Source: Zoogloea oleivorans (GTDB lineage Bacteria > Pseudomonadota > Gammaproteobacteria > Burkholderiales > Rhodocyclaceae). Taken from it: a DNA stretch of 64,000 nucleotides. The stretch spans positions 1-64,000 of the forward strand of contig JAOAUC010000002.1 of NCBI GenBank assembly GCA_030157785.1. The letters are read 5' to 3'. Under the pieces are notes generated by a model. It made no database searches. It worked only from the letters and a program-made list of their open reading frames with translations, and was not told where the DNA came from. Both the position numbers and the translations under genes were made by a program. Positions 43,638-53,502 of the stretch are shown here, in pieces. Numbering within the stretch: position 1 is the stretch's first letter; each line of letters opens with the position of its first letter.

Positions 43638-44252
43638 TCAATCCTGTTCCAGATAATGGAAAAACTCCGGCTTGCGCGCCTCCTGGTTGGCGTAGCGCAG
43701 TCGTGATGCCCGCACCACAGCCACCAGATCTTCGAGGGCGGCGGGCAAGTCTTCATTGATTATAACGTAGTCGAACTCGGCCACATGGCGCATCTCGCCG
43801 CGGGCACCCAGCACACGGCGGGCAATCACGTCCTCGCTGTCGGTGCCGCGGCCGCGCAAGCGGCGCTCCAGCTCCTCCAGCGAGGGCGGCATGATGAACA
43901 CCCCGACCGCCTTCGGAAACACCTTGCGAACCTGCTGCGCGCCCTGCCAGTCGATCTCCAGCAGGATGTCCTTGCCCGAAGATATCTGCTGCTCCAGCCA
44001 GACTTTCGAGGTCCCGTAGTAGTTGTTATGAACCTCGGCCCACTCCAGGAATTCCCCCTTGTCGCGCAGGGACCGGAAGGTGGGCACATCCACGAAATGA
44101 TAGTGCTCCCCATCCACCTCCCCGGCGCGCGGGGCCCGGGTAGCGTAGGAAACGGACAGACAAACCAGCGGATCACGGGCCAGCAGGCCGCTGACGAGGG
44201 TGGTCTTGCCGGCGCCGGAAGGCGCCGTGACGATGAACAGGGTGCCGGGCAT
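43638..44252 (-). CDS. gmk: guanylate kinase
   Basis: The 204-residue protein has the P-loop VTAPSGAGKTTLVSGLL, the GMP-binding SVSYATRAPRAGEVDGEHYHF and the DWQGAQQV motif. It phosphorylates GMP to GDP. It lies nine bases after yicC in the yicC-gmk-rpoZ-spoT unit. Confidence 0.98.
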   Translation of the reverse strand: MPGTLFIVTAPSGAGKTTLVSGLLARDPLVCLSVSYATRAPRAGEVDGEHYHFVDVPTFRSLRDKGEFLEWAEVHNNYYGTSKVWLEQQISSGKDILLEIDWQGAQQVRKVFPKAVGVFIMPPSLEELERRLRGRGTDSEDVIARRVLGARGEMRHVAEFDYVIINEDLPAALEDLVAVVRASRLRYANQEARKPEFFHYLEQD

Positions 44253-44261
44253 GGGCGCTCC

Positions 44262-45128
44262 TTACTCGATGTTCTGGACTTGCTCGCGCATCTGCTCGAT
44301 GGCCAGCTTGAGCTCCACGGCAATGGCGGTCATGTCGGACGCCATGGCCTTCGAGCCGAGGGTGTTGGCCTCCCGGTTGAGTTCCTGCATCAGGAAATCC
44401 AGGCGCTTGCCGGCCGCACCGCCAACCTTGAGGATGCGTTCCACCTCGTCCAGGTGGGTACTGAGGCGCGACAACTCCTCGGCCACATCGACACGCTGGG
44501 CGAAGAGACCGACTTCCAGGCGAATGCGGTCGTCGTCGAGGGTGGCCGCCACATCGCGCAGGCGCGTAGCGAGTTTTTCCTGATATTCGGCGACCAGGGC
44601 CGGCACCCGCGGCTGGACGGTGGCGACCAGTTCGCGCATGCGCGTGATGCGGCCGCGGATCATCTCGGCCAGCTTCTCGCCCTCGCGGCGACGGGTGGCG
44701 ATGAGTTCATCCAGGGCCGCGGCGATGGTGGCGGCAATTTCCGGCTGCAGCGCCTCGAAGGTGACGCTGTCATCGGCCAGGATGCCGGGCCAGCGCAGCA
44801 CTTCGGCGACAGACAAGGGCGCAGCCTGGGGCAGCTCGGCCTGCACGAAAGCTTGGGCGGCCTTCAGTTGCGCGAGCAGCACGCCGTTAATGGCCAAGTC
44901 CCGAGGTGCGCTATCCTTCGCCTGGAGATTGAAGCGACACTCGACTTTTCCACGACTGAGCTTGCCGGTGATCGCCTCGCGCAGCATGGGCTCGGCCTGA
45001 CGCAAATCGTCGTTGATCCGGAAGGCGAGGTCGAGATAGCGGGAGTTGACGCTCCGCAGTTCGAGGTGCAAAGCGATGCTGCCCAGGTCGCGTGCCTGGA
45101 CGGCGTAGCCCGTCATGCTGTTGATCAT
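44262..45128 (-). CDS. yicC: YicC/YloC-family endoribonuclease
   Basis: From ATG 45128 the protein has 288 residues. It begins MINSMTGYA and has SVNSRYLDLAFR, KLSRGKVECRF and a C-terminal DUF1732 block (KRLDFLMQELNREANTLGSK). E. coli YicC is an endoribonuclease involved in small-RNA turnover. The family's N-terminal MTGYG/A fixes the start. Confidence 0.95.
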   Translation of the reverse strand: MINSMTGYAVQARDLGSIALHLELRSVNSRYLDLAFRINDDLRQAEPMLREAITGKLSRGKVECRFNLQAKDSAPRDLAINGVLLAQLKAAQAFVQAELPQAAPLSVAEVLRWPGILADDSVTFEALQPEIAATIAAALDELIATRRREGEKLAEMIRGRITRMRELVATVQPRVPALVAEYQEKLATRLRDVAATLDDDRIRLEVGLFAQRVDVAEELSRLSTHLDEVERILKVGGAAGKRLDFLMQELNREANTLGSKAMASDMTAIAVELKLAIEQMREQVQNIE

Positions 45129-45214
45129 CCTGTTTTTCCCGAGATAGCGCGGCAATCCGAAGCTAAACTAGCAACCCCGAACGCCACAAAAGACGAAGTG
45201 TAGCGCCCCGCCTG

Positions 45215-46165
45215 ATGGCCACTCAACAGAACTGCGCCCTCCCGTCCGGATTCCAGCTCGATCACTACCGTGTCGAGCGGCAACTCTCGCTGGGCGGCTT
45301 CTCCATCGTGTACCTGGCCTACGACCAGGACGGGACGCCGGTCGCCATCAAGGAATACCTGCCGAACTCCCTCGCCCTGCGCGCGCCGGGCGAAGTCACG
45401 CCGCATGTCACCGAAGCCCACCAGGGCGCCTTCCGCTACGGCATGAAGTGCTTTTTCGAGGAAGGCCGGGCACTGGCCAAACTGGTGCACCCCAATGTGG
45501 TGCGCGTGCTTAACTTCTTCCGCGCCAACGGCACGGTTTACATGGTGATGCAGTTCGAACGGGGCCGCACCCTTCACGACTACGTCCAGAAGAACAAGGG
45601 CAACATCCGCGAGCGCTTCATCCGCGGCGTATTCACCCGCATGCTCAACGGCCTGCGCGAAGTCCACGCCCACAAGCTGCTGCACCTGGACATCAAGCCG
45701 TCCAATATTTACCTGCGCGCCGACGGCACCCCGGTGCTGCTCGATTTTGGCGCCGCCCGGCAAACCCTGATGTCCGACACGCCGATCCTGAAACCCATGT
45801 ACACCCCGGGTTTCGCCTCGCCGGAGCAATTCACCAGCCGGGACGCCCTCGGCCCCTGGAGCGACATCTACAGCGTCGGCGCCAGCATGTACGCCTGCCT
45901 GGCAGGCACCTCGCCGCAACGCTCCGACGAACGCCTCAAACACGACACCGTCGTACCGGCCACCAAGGCCTGGGCCGGCCAGCATTCACCGCACTTTCTG
46001 GCCACCATCGACTGGTGCCTGCAACTTGATCCACTGAAACGGCCCCAGAGTTGCTTCGCCCTGCAAAAGGTTCTCGCCCAGCGTCACCGCGAAGCTCCGC
46101 CCCAACAGAAAACCTGGCTTGAAGGGCTGGGATCACGACTAAAAATAATGATAGGCCGTCCATGA
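45215..46165 (+). CDS. cytoplasmic Ser/Thr protein kinase
   Basis: The 316-residue protein has a glycine loop (LSLGGFSIVYLA), the ATP lysine in VAIKEY, catalytic HLDIKPSN (Leu replaces the usual Arg of HRD), the DFGAARQ metal motif and GFASPEQ. No membrane segment or sensor domain is visible. It overlaps a PP2C phosphatase gene by 4 bp, so the two probably act on the same targets. The lack of HRD Arg suggests activation not dependent on activation-loop phosphorylation; that is inference. Targets are unknown. Confidence 0.93.
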   Translation: MATQQNCALPSGFQLDHYRVERQLSLGGFSIVYLAYDQDGTPVAIKEYLPNSLALRAPGEVTPHVTEAHQGAFRYGMKCFFEEGRALAKLVHPNVVRVLNFFRANGTVYMVMQFERGRTLHDYVQKNKGNIRERFIRGVFTRMLNGLREVHAHKLLHLDIKPSNIYLRADGTPVLLDFGAARQTLMSDTPILKPMYTPGFASPEQFTSRDALGPWSDIYSVGASMYACLAGTSPQRSDERLKHDTVVPATKAWAGQHSPHFLATIDWCLQLDPLKRPQSCFALQKVLAQRHREAPPQQKTWLEGLGSRLKIMIGRP

Positions 46166-47063
46166 GATTCACGATTTTCCAGGAAAGCCGGATCGGCAAG
46201 CGTCGCACCAACCAGGACCGCGTGGCCTACTCCTACACCCGCGATGCCCTGCTGCTGGTGCTCGCCGACGGCATGGGCGGCCACCTTTACGGCGAAATCG
46301 CGGCGCAGATCTCGGTGCAGTTCATTGCCCAGTCCTTTCAGCAGGAAGCCCGCCCGAAGGTCACCGATCCGGTGCTGTTCCTGTCCCGGGTACTCAGCAA
46401 CGCCCACCACGCAATCCTCGACTACGCCTTCGACAAGCACCTGTCGGACATTCCGCGTACCACCATCGTCGCCTGCCTGGTGCAGGACGGCGTGGCCCAC
46501 TGGGCCCACGCGGGCGATTCGCGGCTGTACCTGATCAGGAAAGGCCGCCTGCTGACCCAGACCCGCGACCATTCCCGCGTCCAGCTGATGCTCGACCAGG
46601 GTCTCCTCGACGCCGAAAGCGCCGCCGTGCACCCGGGTCGCAACCGCATCTTCAGTTGCCTGGGTGGCAGCCATCCGCCGCAGATCGAGTTTTCGCGCGG
46701 CGTACCGCTCGTCAACGGCGACGTCGTTGCCATCTGCTCGGACGGCGTCTGGGGGCCCCTCGACGCCGACACCCTGACCAATACCCTCGCCGACGGCCGG
46801 GTCATGGAGTCCGTCCCGCGCCTCATGGACGAAGCCGAAATGCTCGGCGGCACCCAGTGCGACAACATGACCCTGATCGCCATGACCTGGCATGACGATC
46901 ACCAGGCCGACACCGACACCGTCTCCACCCGCACCATGCCCGCCGACGCCTTCACCACCCAGATGGAAGGCTTCGGACGCGGCAAGCGCGACCAGGAAGA
47001 TCTCAGCGAAGACGAGATCGAACGTGCCATCCGCGAAATCAACGCAGCAATTCACAAATTCAA

Positions 47064-47067
<4 letters not shown>
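46162..47067 (+). CDS. PP2C-type Ser/Thr protein phosphatase
   Basis: The 301-residue protein has PP2C motifs in order: [45 protein letters not shown] and [11 protein letters not shown]. All metal-binding aspartates are present. It should dephosphorylate Ser/Thr targets of the kinase upstream. The C-terminal extension of about 60 residues is acidic ([18 protein letters not shown]). It overlaps rph by 4 bp. Confidence 0.95.
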
Positions 47068-47804
<737 letters not shown>

Positions 47805-47827
47805 GCATCACGAAGGAAACGGCCGCC

Positions 47828-48421
47828 ATGAAACAACTCGTCCTCGCCAGCGGCAACGCCGGCAAGCTGAAGGAACTCTCCGCCCTCCTCGCCCCGCTGG
47901 GCATCGAAGTGCTGCCCCAGTCGGCCTTCAACGTCACCGAGGCCGAGGAGCCGCACCCCAGTTTCATCGAAAACGCCATCGCCAAGGCCCGCCACGCCTC
48001 GCGCAGCACCGGCCTGCCGGCCCTTGCCGACGACTCCGGGCTGTGCGTCGAAGCCCTTGGCGGCGCACCGGGCGTAATCTCGGCGCGCTTTGCCGGCGAA
48101 CCCAGGTCCGACGAACGCAACAACGCCCTGCTGCTCGAAAAGCTGGCCGGCCAGGCCGACCGCCGGGCGCGCTTTTACTGCGCGCTGGCCCTCGTCCGCC
48201 ACGCCGATGACCCGCAGCCGCTGATCGCCTGCGGCGAGTGGCATGGCGAAATCCTCGGCGCGCCCCGCGGCACCGCCGGCTTCGGCTACGACCCCCTGTT
48301 TCTCGTCAGCGAACTCGAACAAACCGCAGCCGAGATCGCCTCCGACCTGAAAAACGTGCTGTCCCACCGGGGCTCGGCCTTCCGGCAACTGCTCGACAAA
48401 CTGCGCGCAGAAACCGCCTGA
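47828..48421 (+). CDS. rdgB: dITP/XTP pyrophosphatase
   Basis: The 197-residue protein starts with LVLASGNAGKLKEL and has FIENAIAKARHAS, ADDSGLCVEALGGAPGV and GFGYDPLF. It removes deaminated purine triphosphates. GAAGGAAA precedes the ATG. Confidence 0.98.
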   Translation: MKQLVLASGNAGKLKELSALLAPLGIEVLPQSAFNVTEAEEPHPSFIENAIAKARHASRSTGLPALADDSGLCVEALGGAPGVISARFAGEPRSDERNNALLLEKLAGQADRRARFYCALALVRHADDPQPLIACGEWHGEILGAPRGTAGFGYDPLFLVSELEQTAAEIASDLKNVLSHRGSAFRQLLDKLRAETA

Positions 48422-48422
48422 G

Positions 48423-49649
48423 ATGCCCGAAGCACGGATCATCCCGATCACCCCCAAAGCCAGCCCGAAGCCCGTCACCGAAGGCAGCCTCTGGACGCCG
48501 AAGCTCACCGCCTCGCCGCCCCTGTCGCTCTACGTGCATTACCCGTGGTGCGTCAAAAAGTGCCCTTACTGCGACTTCAACTCCCATGCCGTGCGGGACG
48601 AGGGCATCCCCGAAGCGGCCTACATCGAAGCGCTGGTTGCCGATCTGGAAAGCGCCCTGCCGCAAATCTGGGGCCGACGGGTGCACAGCATCTTCATCGG
48701 CGGCGGTACGCCGAGCCTGATGAGCCCGGACGGCCTGGATGAACTCCTCGCCGCGATCCGCATGCGGGTGCAACTCGACCCGCAGGCCGAGATCACCCTT
48801 GAAGCCAATCCGGGCACGGTGGACTCGGGCCGTTTCAGAGCCTTCCGGCAGGCTGGCGTCAATCGCCTGTCGGTGGGCATCCAGAGTTTCAACGAAGCGC
48901 ACCTGCAGGCCCTCGGGCGCATCCACGGCCGCGCCGACGCCATCGCCGCCGCCGAAGCCGCGCTGACCCACTTCGAGGCGGTCAACCTCGACCTGATGTA
49001 CGCCCTGCCCGGCCAGAGCCTGGCCGAAGCGGACGCCGACCTGGCCACCGCCCTCGCCCTCGCCCCCCAGCACCTGTCCTGCTACCACCTGACGCTGGAG
49101 CCCAACACGGCCTTTGCCGCCAACCCGCCGGAAGTGCCCGACCCCGACGCCTCCGCCGACATGCAGGATCTCGTCGAGTCACGGCTCGGCGCAGCCGGCT
49201 ACGGCCACTACGAAACCTCGGCCTTTGCCAAACCCAACCGGGAATGCCGGCACAACCTCAATTACTGGACTTTCGGTGATTACCTGGGCATCGGCGCCGG
49301 CGCCCACGGCAAGCTCTCATCCCACGAGGGCATCCTGCGCGAAACCCGCCCCAAGCATCCGGCCGCCTACCTGGCCGCCCGCCAGACAGGCGAGTTCGCC
49401 CACGAACGGCGCTGGATAGGCGCGGAGGAGCTGCCGTTTGAATTCATGATGAACGCCCTGCGCCTGAACAAGGGCTTCCCGCGCCGGCTGTTTGCCGAGC
49501 GCACCGGCCTGCCCTTCGAGGCCGCCGAGGCGGGGCTTGTCGAAGCCATGAAACAGGGCTTCATCGAAGTGGACGGCGAGACCGTGCGCCCCACCATCCG
49601 GGGGCGTCACTTCCTGAACGAGTTGCTGATGCTCTTTCTGGCGGCCTGA
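48423..49649 (+). CDS. hemW: HemW, radical-SAM heme chaperone
   Basis: The 408-residue protein has the radical-SAM cluster motif in YVHYPWCVKKCPYCDFNS, IGGGTPSLM and a HemN C-terminal domain. It has no extra Cys after CxxxCxxC of the coproporphyrinogen dehydrogenase type, and HemW is known to bind heme instead. It starts two bases after rdgB, so they are co-transcribed. Confidence 0.95.
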   Translation: MPEARIIPITPKASPKPVTEGSLWTPKLTASPPLSLYVHYPWCVKKCPYCDFNSHAVRDEGIPEAAYIEALVADLESALPQIWGRRVHSIFIGGGTPSLMSPDGLDELLAAIRMRVQLDPQAEITLEANPGTVDSGRFRAFRQAGVNRLSVGIQSFNEAHLQALGRIHGRADAIAAAEAALTHFEAVNLDLMYALPGQSLAEADADLATALALAPQHLSCYHLTLEPNTAFAANPPEVPDPDASADMQDLVESRLGAAGYGHYETSAFAKPNRECRHNLNYWTFGDYLGIGAGAHGKLSSHEGILRETRPKHPAAYLAARQTGEFAHERRWIGAEELPFEFMMNALRLNKGFPRRLFAERTGLPFEAAEAGLVEAMKQGFIEVDGETVRPTIRGRHFLNELLMLFLAA

Positions 49650-49652
49650 GCT

Positions 49653-50534
49653 TCAGCCCGCCACAGTCTGCAGCTCCCGGATCGCCTCGGGAACCGCGTC
49701 GGCTTCTTCGCGACCGGCCGACAAGCGCCGGGTAAAGGCGTACGCCGACAAGGCAAGCCGGTTCCGGAGCGTACGTCGCAGATTGAGCACAACGGCACTG
49801 CGCAGCGCACCGTTGGCAAACTGGCGCTTCACTTCGCAATCCCCGGGCCGGAAATCCACGTAACGATTGCGCGGATCGGCAAACAGGCGCCGGATCGCCT
49901 GCAAGTGCACAATCGCCCCCGCCGACCACTGACGAAAATCGTCCCGCTCACCGGCAAACACGTATTGCAGCGTATCCCCCTGCGACAACAGGGCCAGGCA
50001 GGCGGCCGGCACACCATTGGCAAAGAGCACGAAGCCGATCGGCGTGCCCTGATCCGTCATTCGGCGCAGGTCTGCGTCGGCCGTCCCGCCCAGCTGCCCG
50101 GCACAGGCGGCAAACTCTGCCAGCTCTGCAAGGCTTCGGTACTCGCGCAGATCGAGCGCGCCCCCAAACTGCGCGGCAAATCTGGCCTCGTCCCGCGCGA
50201 AGGACTCCCGGGTCTTGGCCGAATAGCGGTTTTCGAGAAAAACCTCGTAGCTTCCGGCCAGGGACAGGTAATGCCAGGTATCGCGAGCCAGCACGTAGGA
50301 GATGCGGTCGTCGTAAAGCGTGTGGGTGCGCCAACCCGGATCCGGGATCCTGCACAGCAGGCTGCCATCAACACCCGCCCGCGTGATCGGAGCGGAAAGA
50401 TTGTCGGCCACGCCACCTGCGAGTGCTTCCGGGAGCGAGACCTCCCGCACAGCCAGCCGCAGGGACACGGAAAACAGGTGCTTGCCGCGCAAGACAAGGG
50501 GCAGGGAAACGAGGCGTTCAGGTGCGGAATTCAT
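49653..50534 (-). CDS. GNAT-like (BioF2-type) acetyltransferase family protein
   Basis: The 293-residue protein resembles the FemAB/BioF2-type GNAT proteins. It has LENRYSAKTRESFARDEARF in the middle, GFVLFANGVPAACLALLSQG, QYVFAGERDDFRQWSAGAIVHLQAI and a late DFRPGDCEVKRQFANG. Members often modify cell-surface sugars or lipids, but nothing here shows the substrate. It is convergent with hemW and divergent from the methyltransferase gene. I assign a fold, not a function. Confidence 0.6.
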   Translation of the reverse strand: MNSAPERLVSLPLVLRGKHLFSVSLRLAVREVSLPEALAGGVADNLSAPITRAGVDGSLLCRIPDPGWRTHTLYDDRISYVLARDTWHYLSLAGSYEVFLENRYSAKTRESFARDEARFAAQFGGALDLREYRSLAELAEFAACAGQLGGTADADLRRMTDQGTPIGFVLFANGVPAACLALLSQGDTLQYVFAGERDDFRQWSAGAIVHLQAIRRLFADPRNRYVDFRPGDCEVKRQFANGALRSAVVLNLRRTLRNRLALSAYAFTRRLSAGREEADAVPEAIRELQTVAG

Positions 50535-50673
50535 GATGCGCTTTCGAAAAAATCAGGGGGCGACCGAAAGATCAAGAACGAGCCTGGAGCCTGGCTCGCC
50601 TAAAGCACAATTTCATATTTTTGTAAGCTGACAAATATCACAAAGGCATTGCGCACAGCAACATTCGGACACA

Positions 50674-50692
50674 ATATTTACATAATATTGCG
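50674..50692. promoter_or_regulatory. AT-rich palindrome in the divergent intergenic region
   Basis: CAATATT (50674-50680) and AATATTG (50686-50692) are separated by TACAT, in an unusually AT-rich patch (about 50590-50695) between two divergent genes. It could be an operator for either gene. No gene is visible in the 267-bp region. Confidence 0.4.
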
Positions 50693-50801
50693 CAAATCCC
50701 GGTCCAGCCCGGGTGTGGCCCCTCCGCGCCGGAAGGCGCAAAGCTGGCCGCAGCCACTCCACTTCCTGCACAATAGGCAGGCTTCCGCGCCTCCCGACAC
50801 C

Positions 50802-52043
50802 ATGCCGTCCGCCTCCACGCCCCAGTCCCCTTCGTTACCCGACCTCTCTGCCCTCGGCCAGGTGTTCACCCCTGAACGGGTCGTCCGGGCCATGCTCCGC
50901 CTGCGCCACAACGCCGGCCGGGTGCTCGAACCGTCATGCGGCAACGGCGCCTTCCTGCAGCACCTGCACCATGCGGTAGGCATTGAAGTAGACCCGCGCC
51001 AGTGCCCGCCGACGGCGCTCAACCTGGATTTTTTCGCTTATCCGGAGAGCGAAAAATTCGATACCGTGATTGGCAACCCGCCTTACGTGCGCTACCAGGA
51101 CGTCAGTGCAAGCACCCGGGCGCTGCTGCGCCAGGACGGTTTTGACGGGCGCAGCAACCTGTACCTTTTTTTCATCGAAAAATGCATGCGTCACCTGGCG
51201 CCGGGGGGCGAGCTGATCTTCATCACCCCCCGGGATTTCCTGAAATCCACCAGTGCGCGCCAGCTCAACCGGCAGCTTTTCGAACGGGGCACCATCACCC
51301 ACGCCATCGAGCTGGGGGACGCCCGCGTGTTTGCCGAAGCGGTGCCCAACTGCCTGATCTGGCGCTACGAACTCGACAATCTGTCCCACCACACCGCCTG
51401 GGCCAGAATCGGCCAGAGTGACAATCTCGGCCACCTCCTAGAGCACCCGCCATGGCTGTATCGCCACTTTTCCGAGTGCGCCGGCCACCTGCTATTCTCC
51501 CAGGGGGAATACAGCCTCAGCCTCGCCGATGTGGCCAGCGTCAAAGTGGGAGCCGTTTCCGGTGCAGACGGGATCTACGCCAGTGAGACCGACGGCAACC
51601 GTGACTTCGTCTGCTCGGCCACGGCACGCAACAACACAACCCGGCGCATGATCTGGTGCGAACCGGACACGGCGCCAGCGGCCCTGCTGCCCCACCGGGA
51701 GCGCCTGATCGCCCGGCGCATCCGCCGCTTTGACGAATCCAACTGGTGGCACTGGGGCCGGGGCTACCCGCAAACCGACGCACCGCGCGTCTATGTCAAC
51801 ACCAAGACCCGCCAGCCCAGCCCCTTCTTCCTGCACCCCTGCGCCAATTTCGACGGCGCCGTGATGGGCATCTTCCCCCGTCGCCCGGACGTGGACCTGG
51901 CTGCCTTCCGGGATGCCCTCAACGGGGTGGACTGGGCCGACCTGGGCTTCGTCTGCGATGGTCGCTACCTGTTCTCCCAGCGCAGTCTGGAGAACGCGCC
52001 GCTGCCCGAAAGCTTCCGCCCCTTTCTGCCTCCCGCAGGCTGA
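50802..52043 (+). CDS. orphan N6-adenine DNA methyltransferase (Eco57I-type)
   Basis: From ATG 50802 the protein has 413 residues. It has LGQVFTP near the start, the SAM-binding VLEPSCGNGAFL and the catalytic NPPY in VIGNPPYVRYQD, which is the order of gamma-class adenine methyltransferases. YLFFIEKCMRHLAPGG and FITPRDFLKS follow. The C-terminal half would be the target-recognition part. No restriction gene is beside it (its neighbours are a GNAT-like gene and gshA), so it looks solitary. The longer frame from 50649 is less likely because it lies in the AT-rich regulatory patch. Confidence 0.88.
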   Translation: MPSASTPQSPSLPDLSALGQVFTPERVVRAMLRLRHNAGRVLEPSCGNGAFLQHLHHAVGIEVDPRQCPPTALNLDFFAYPESEKFDTVIGNPPYVRYQDVSASTRALLRQDGFDGRSNLYLFFIEKCMRHLAPGGELIFITPRDFLKSTSARQLNRQLFERGTITHAIELGDARVFAEAVPNCLIWRYELDNLSHHTAWARIGQSDNLGHLLEHPPWLYRHFSECAGHLLFSQGEYSLSLADVASVKVGAVSGADGIYASETDGNRDFVCSATARNNTTRRMIWCEPDTAPAALLPHRERLIARRIRRFDESNWWHWGRGYPQTDAPRVYVNTKTRQPSPFFLHPCANFDGAVMGIFPRRPDVDLAAFRDALNGVDWADLGFVCDGRYLFSQRSLENAPLPESFRPFLPPAG

Positions 52044-52186
52044 GCGCAGCCCCTCCCGGCAGGGGCTCGCGACGGATGGTGTAACATCCCGCGAACAATT
52101 ACCGGCAGCGCAGGTCTACGACGCACTCCCTTCCGTCGCACACCCGACGCATCGCCCACCCGAGAACAGTTCGTCCGCGAGGTCCC

Positions 52187-53485
52187 ATGGTCCCCCATCT
52201 CACCACCGCACTTACCGGCCCCCTGCTGGAGCTGGAAAAGCATTTCCTCGACAACGCCACCGCCATCGAACGCTGGATGCGTACCCAGTGGCAGGAGCAC
52301 CTGCCGCCGTTCTACGGCTCGACGGATCTGCGCAACTCCGGCTTCAAGCTGGCCCCGGTCGACCTGAACCTGTTCCCGGGCGGCTTCAACAACCTCAACG
52401 ACGCCTTCATGCCCCTGTGCGTGCAGGCCGCCCAGGCCGCCATCGAGCGCATCTGCGTCGGCGCCACGGCGATCCTCCTGATCCCCGAGAATCACACCCG
52501 CAACCAGTTCTACCTGCAGAACGTGGCCAAGCTGGTGTCGATCCTGCGCCTCACCGGCCTGGAAGTGCGCCTCGGCAGCCTGCTGCCCGAGATCACCGCC
52601 CCCACCGTGGTCGAACTCACCAACGGTTCCAGCCTTACGCTGGAACCGCTCGAACGCCACGGTCGCCGCCTCGGGCTGAAGAACTTCGACCCCTGCGCCG
52701 TGCTGCTCAACAACGACCTCTCCGCCGGCATTCCCGCCGCCCTCGAAGGCCTCCACGACCAGTGGGTGATCCCCCCGGTGCACGCCGGCTGGCACGCCCG
52801 CCGCAAATCCAACCACGCCGCCGCCTACGACCGCGTCACCAAGAGCTTCGGCGCCGCCATCGGCATAGATCCGTGGCGCATCAACCCGGCCTGGGACACC
52901 TGCAGCGGCCTCGACTTCCACGCCCGCACCGGCGAGCAGGAACTGGCCGACAAGGTCGCCGCGATGCTTGACGACATCCGCGCCAAGTACAAGGAATACG
53001 AAGTCAGCGACGAGCCCTTCGTGGTCGTCAAGGCCGACGCCGGCACCTACGGCATGGGCGTCATGACGGTCAAGGATGCGGCCGAACTGATCGGTCTGAA
53101 CCGCAAGCAGCGCAACAAGATGAGCGTGGTGAAGGAAGGCCTGGAAGTACACGACGTGATCATCCAGGAAGGGGTACATACCTTCGAAACGGTCAACAAC
53201 GCCGTCGCCGAGCCGGTCGTCTACATGATGGATCACTACGTCGTCGGCGGTTTCTACCGGGTGCACACCCAGCGCGGCCGCGACGAAAACCTCAACGCCC
53301 CGGGCATGCATTTCGAACCGCTGGCTTTTGAGGCACCGTGCAGCCTGCCCGACTGCAACCAGGGCCCCGATGCACCGCCGAACCGCTTCTACGCCTATGG
53401 CGTGGTCGCCCGCCTGGCCCTGCTGGCGGCCTCGGTCGAAATCGAAACCACCGAACCGGCGATCTTCGCCGAAGCCACCGACTGA
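52187..53485 (+). CDS. gshA: glutamate-cysteine ligase (ferrooxidans/betaproteobacterial type)
   Basis: The 432-residue protein matches the alternative GshA class found in many beta- and some gammaproteobacteria. It has DLRNSGFKLAPVDLNLFPGGFNNLN, LIPENHTRNQFY, HAGWHARRKSNH and VKADAGTYGMGVMTV. It makes gamma-glutamylcysteine. gshB follows 17 bp downstream, so both steps of glutathione synthesis are together. Confidence 0.95.
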   Translation: MVPHLTTALTGPLLELEKHFLDNATAIERWMRTQWQEHLPPFYGSTDLRNSGFKLAPVDLNLFPGGFNNLNDAFMPLCVQAAQAAIERICVGATAILLIPENHTRNQFYLQNVAKLVSILRLTGLEVRLGSLLPEITAPTVVELTNGSSLTLEPLERHGRRLGLKNFDPCAVLLNNDLSAGIPAALEGLHDQWVIPPVHAGWHARRKSNHAAAYDRVTKSFGAAIGIDPWRINPAWDTCSGLDFHARTGEQELADKVAAMLDDIRAKYKEYEVSDEPFVVVKADAGTYGMGVMTVKDAAELIGLNRKQRNKMSVVKEGLEVHDVIIQEGVHTFETVNNAVAEPVVYMMDHYVVGGFYRVHTQRGRDENLNAPGMHFEPLAFEAPCSLPDCNQGPDAPPNRFYAYGVVARLALLAASVEIETTEPAIFAEATD

Positions 53486-53502
53486 GCCGCCCGGAGCCTC
53501 CG

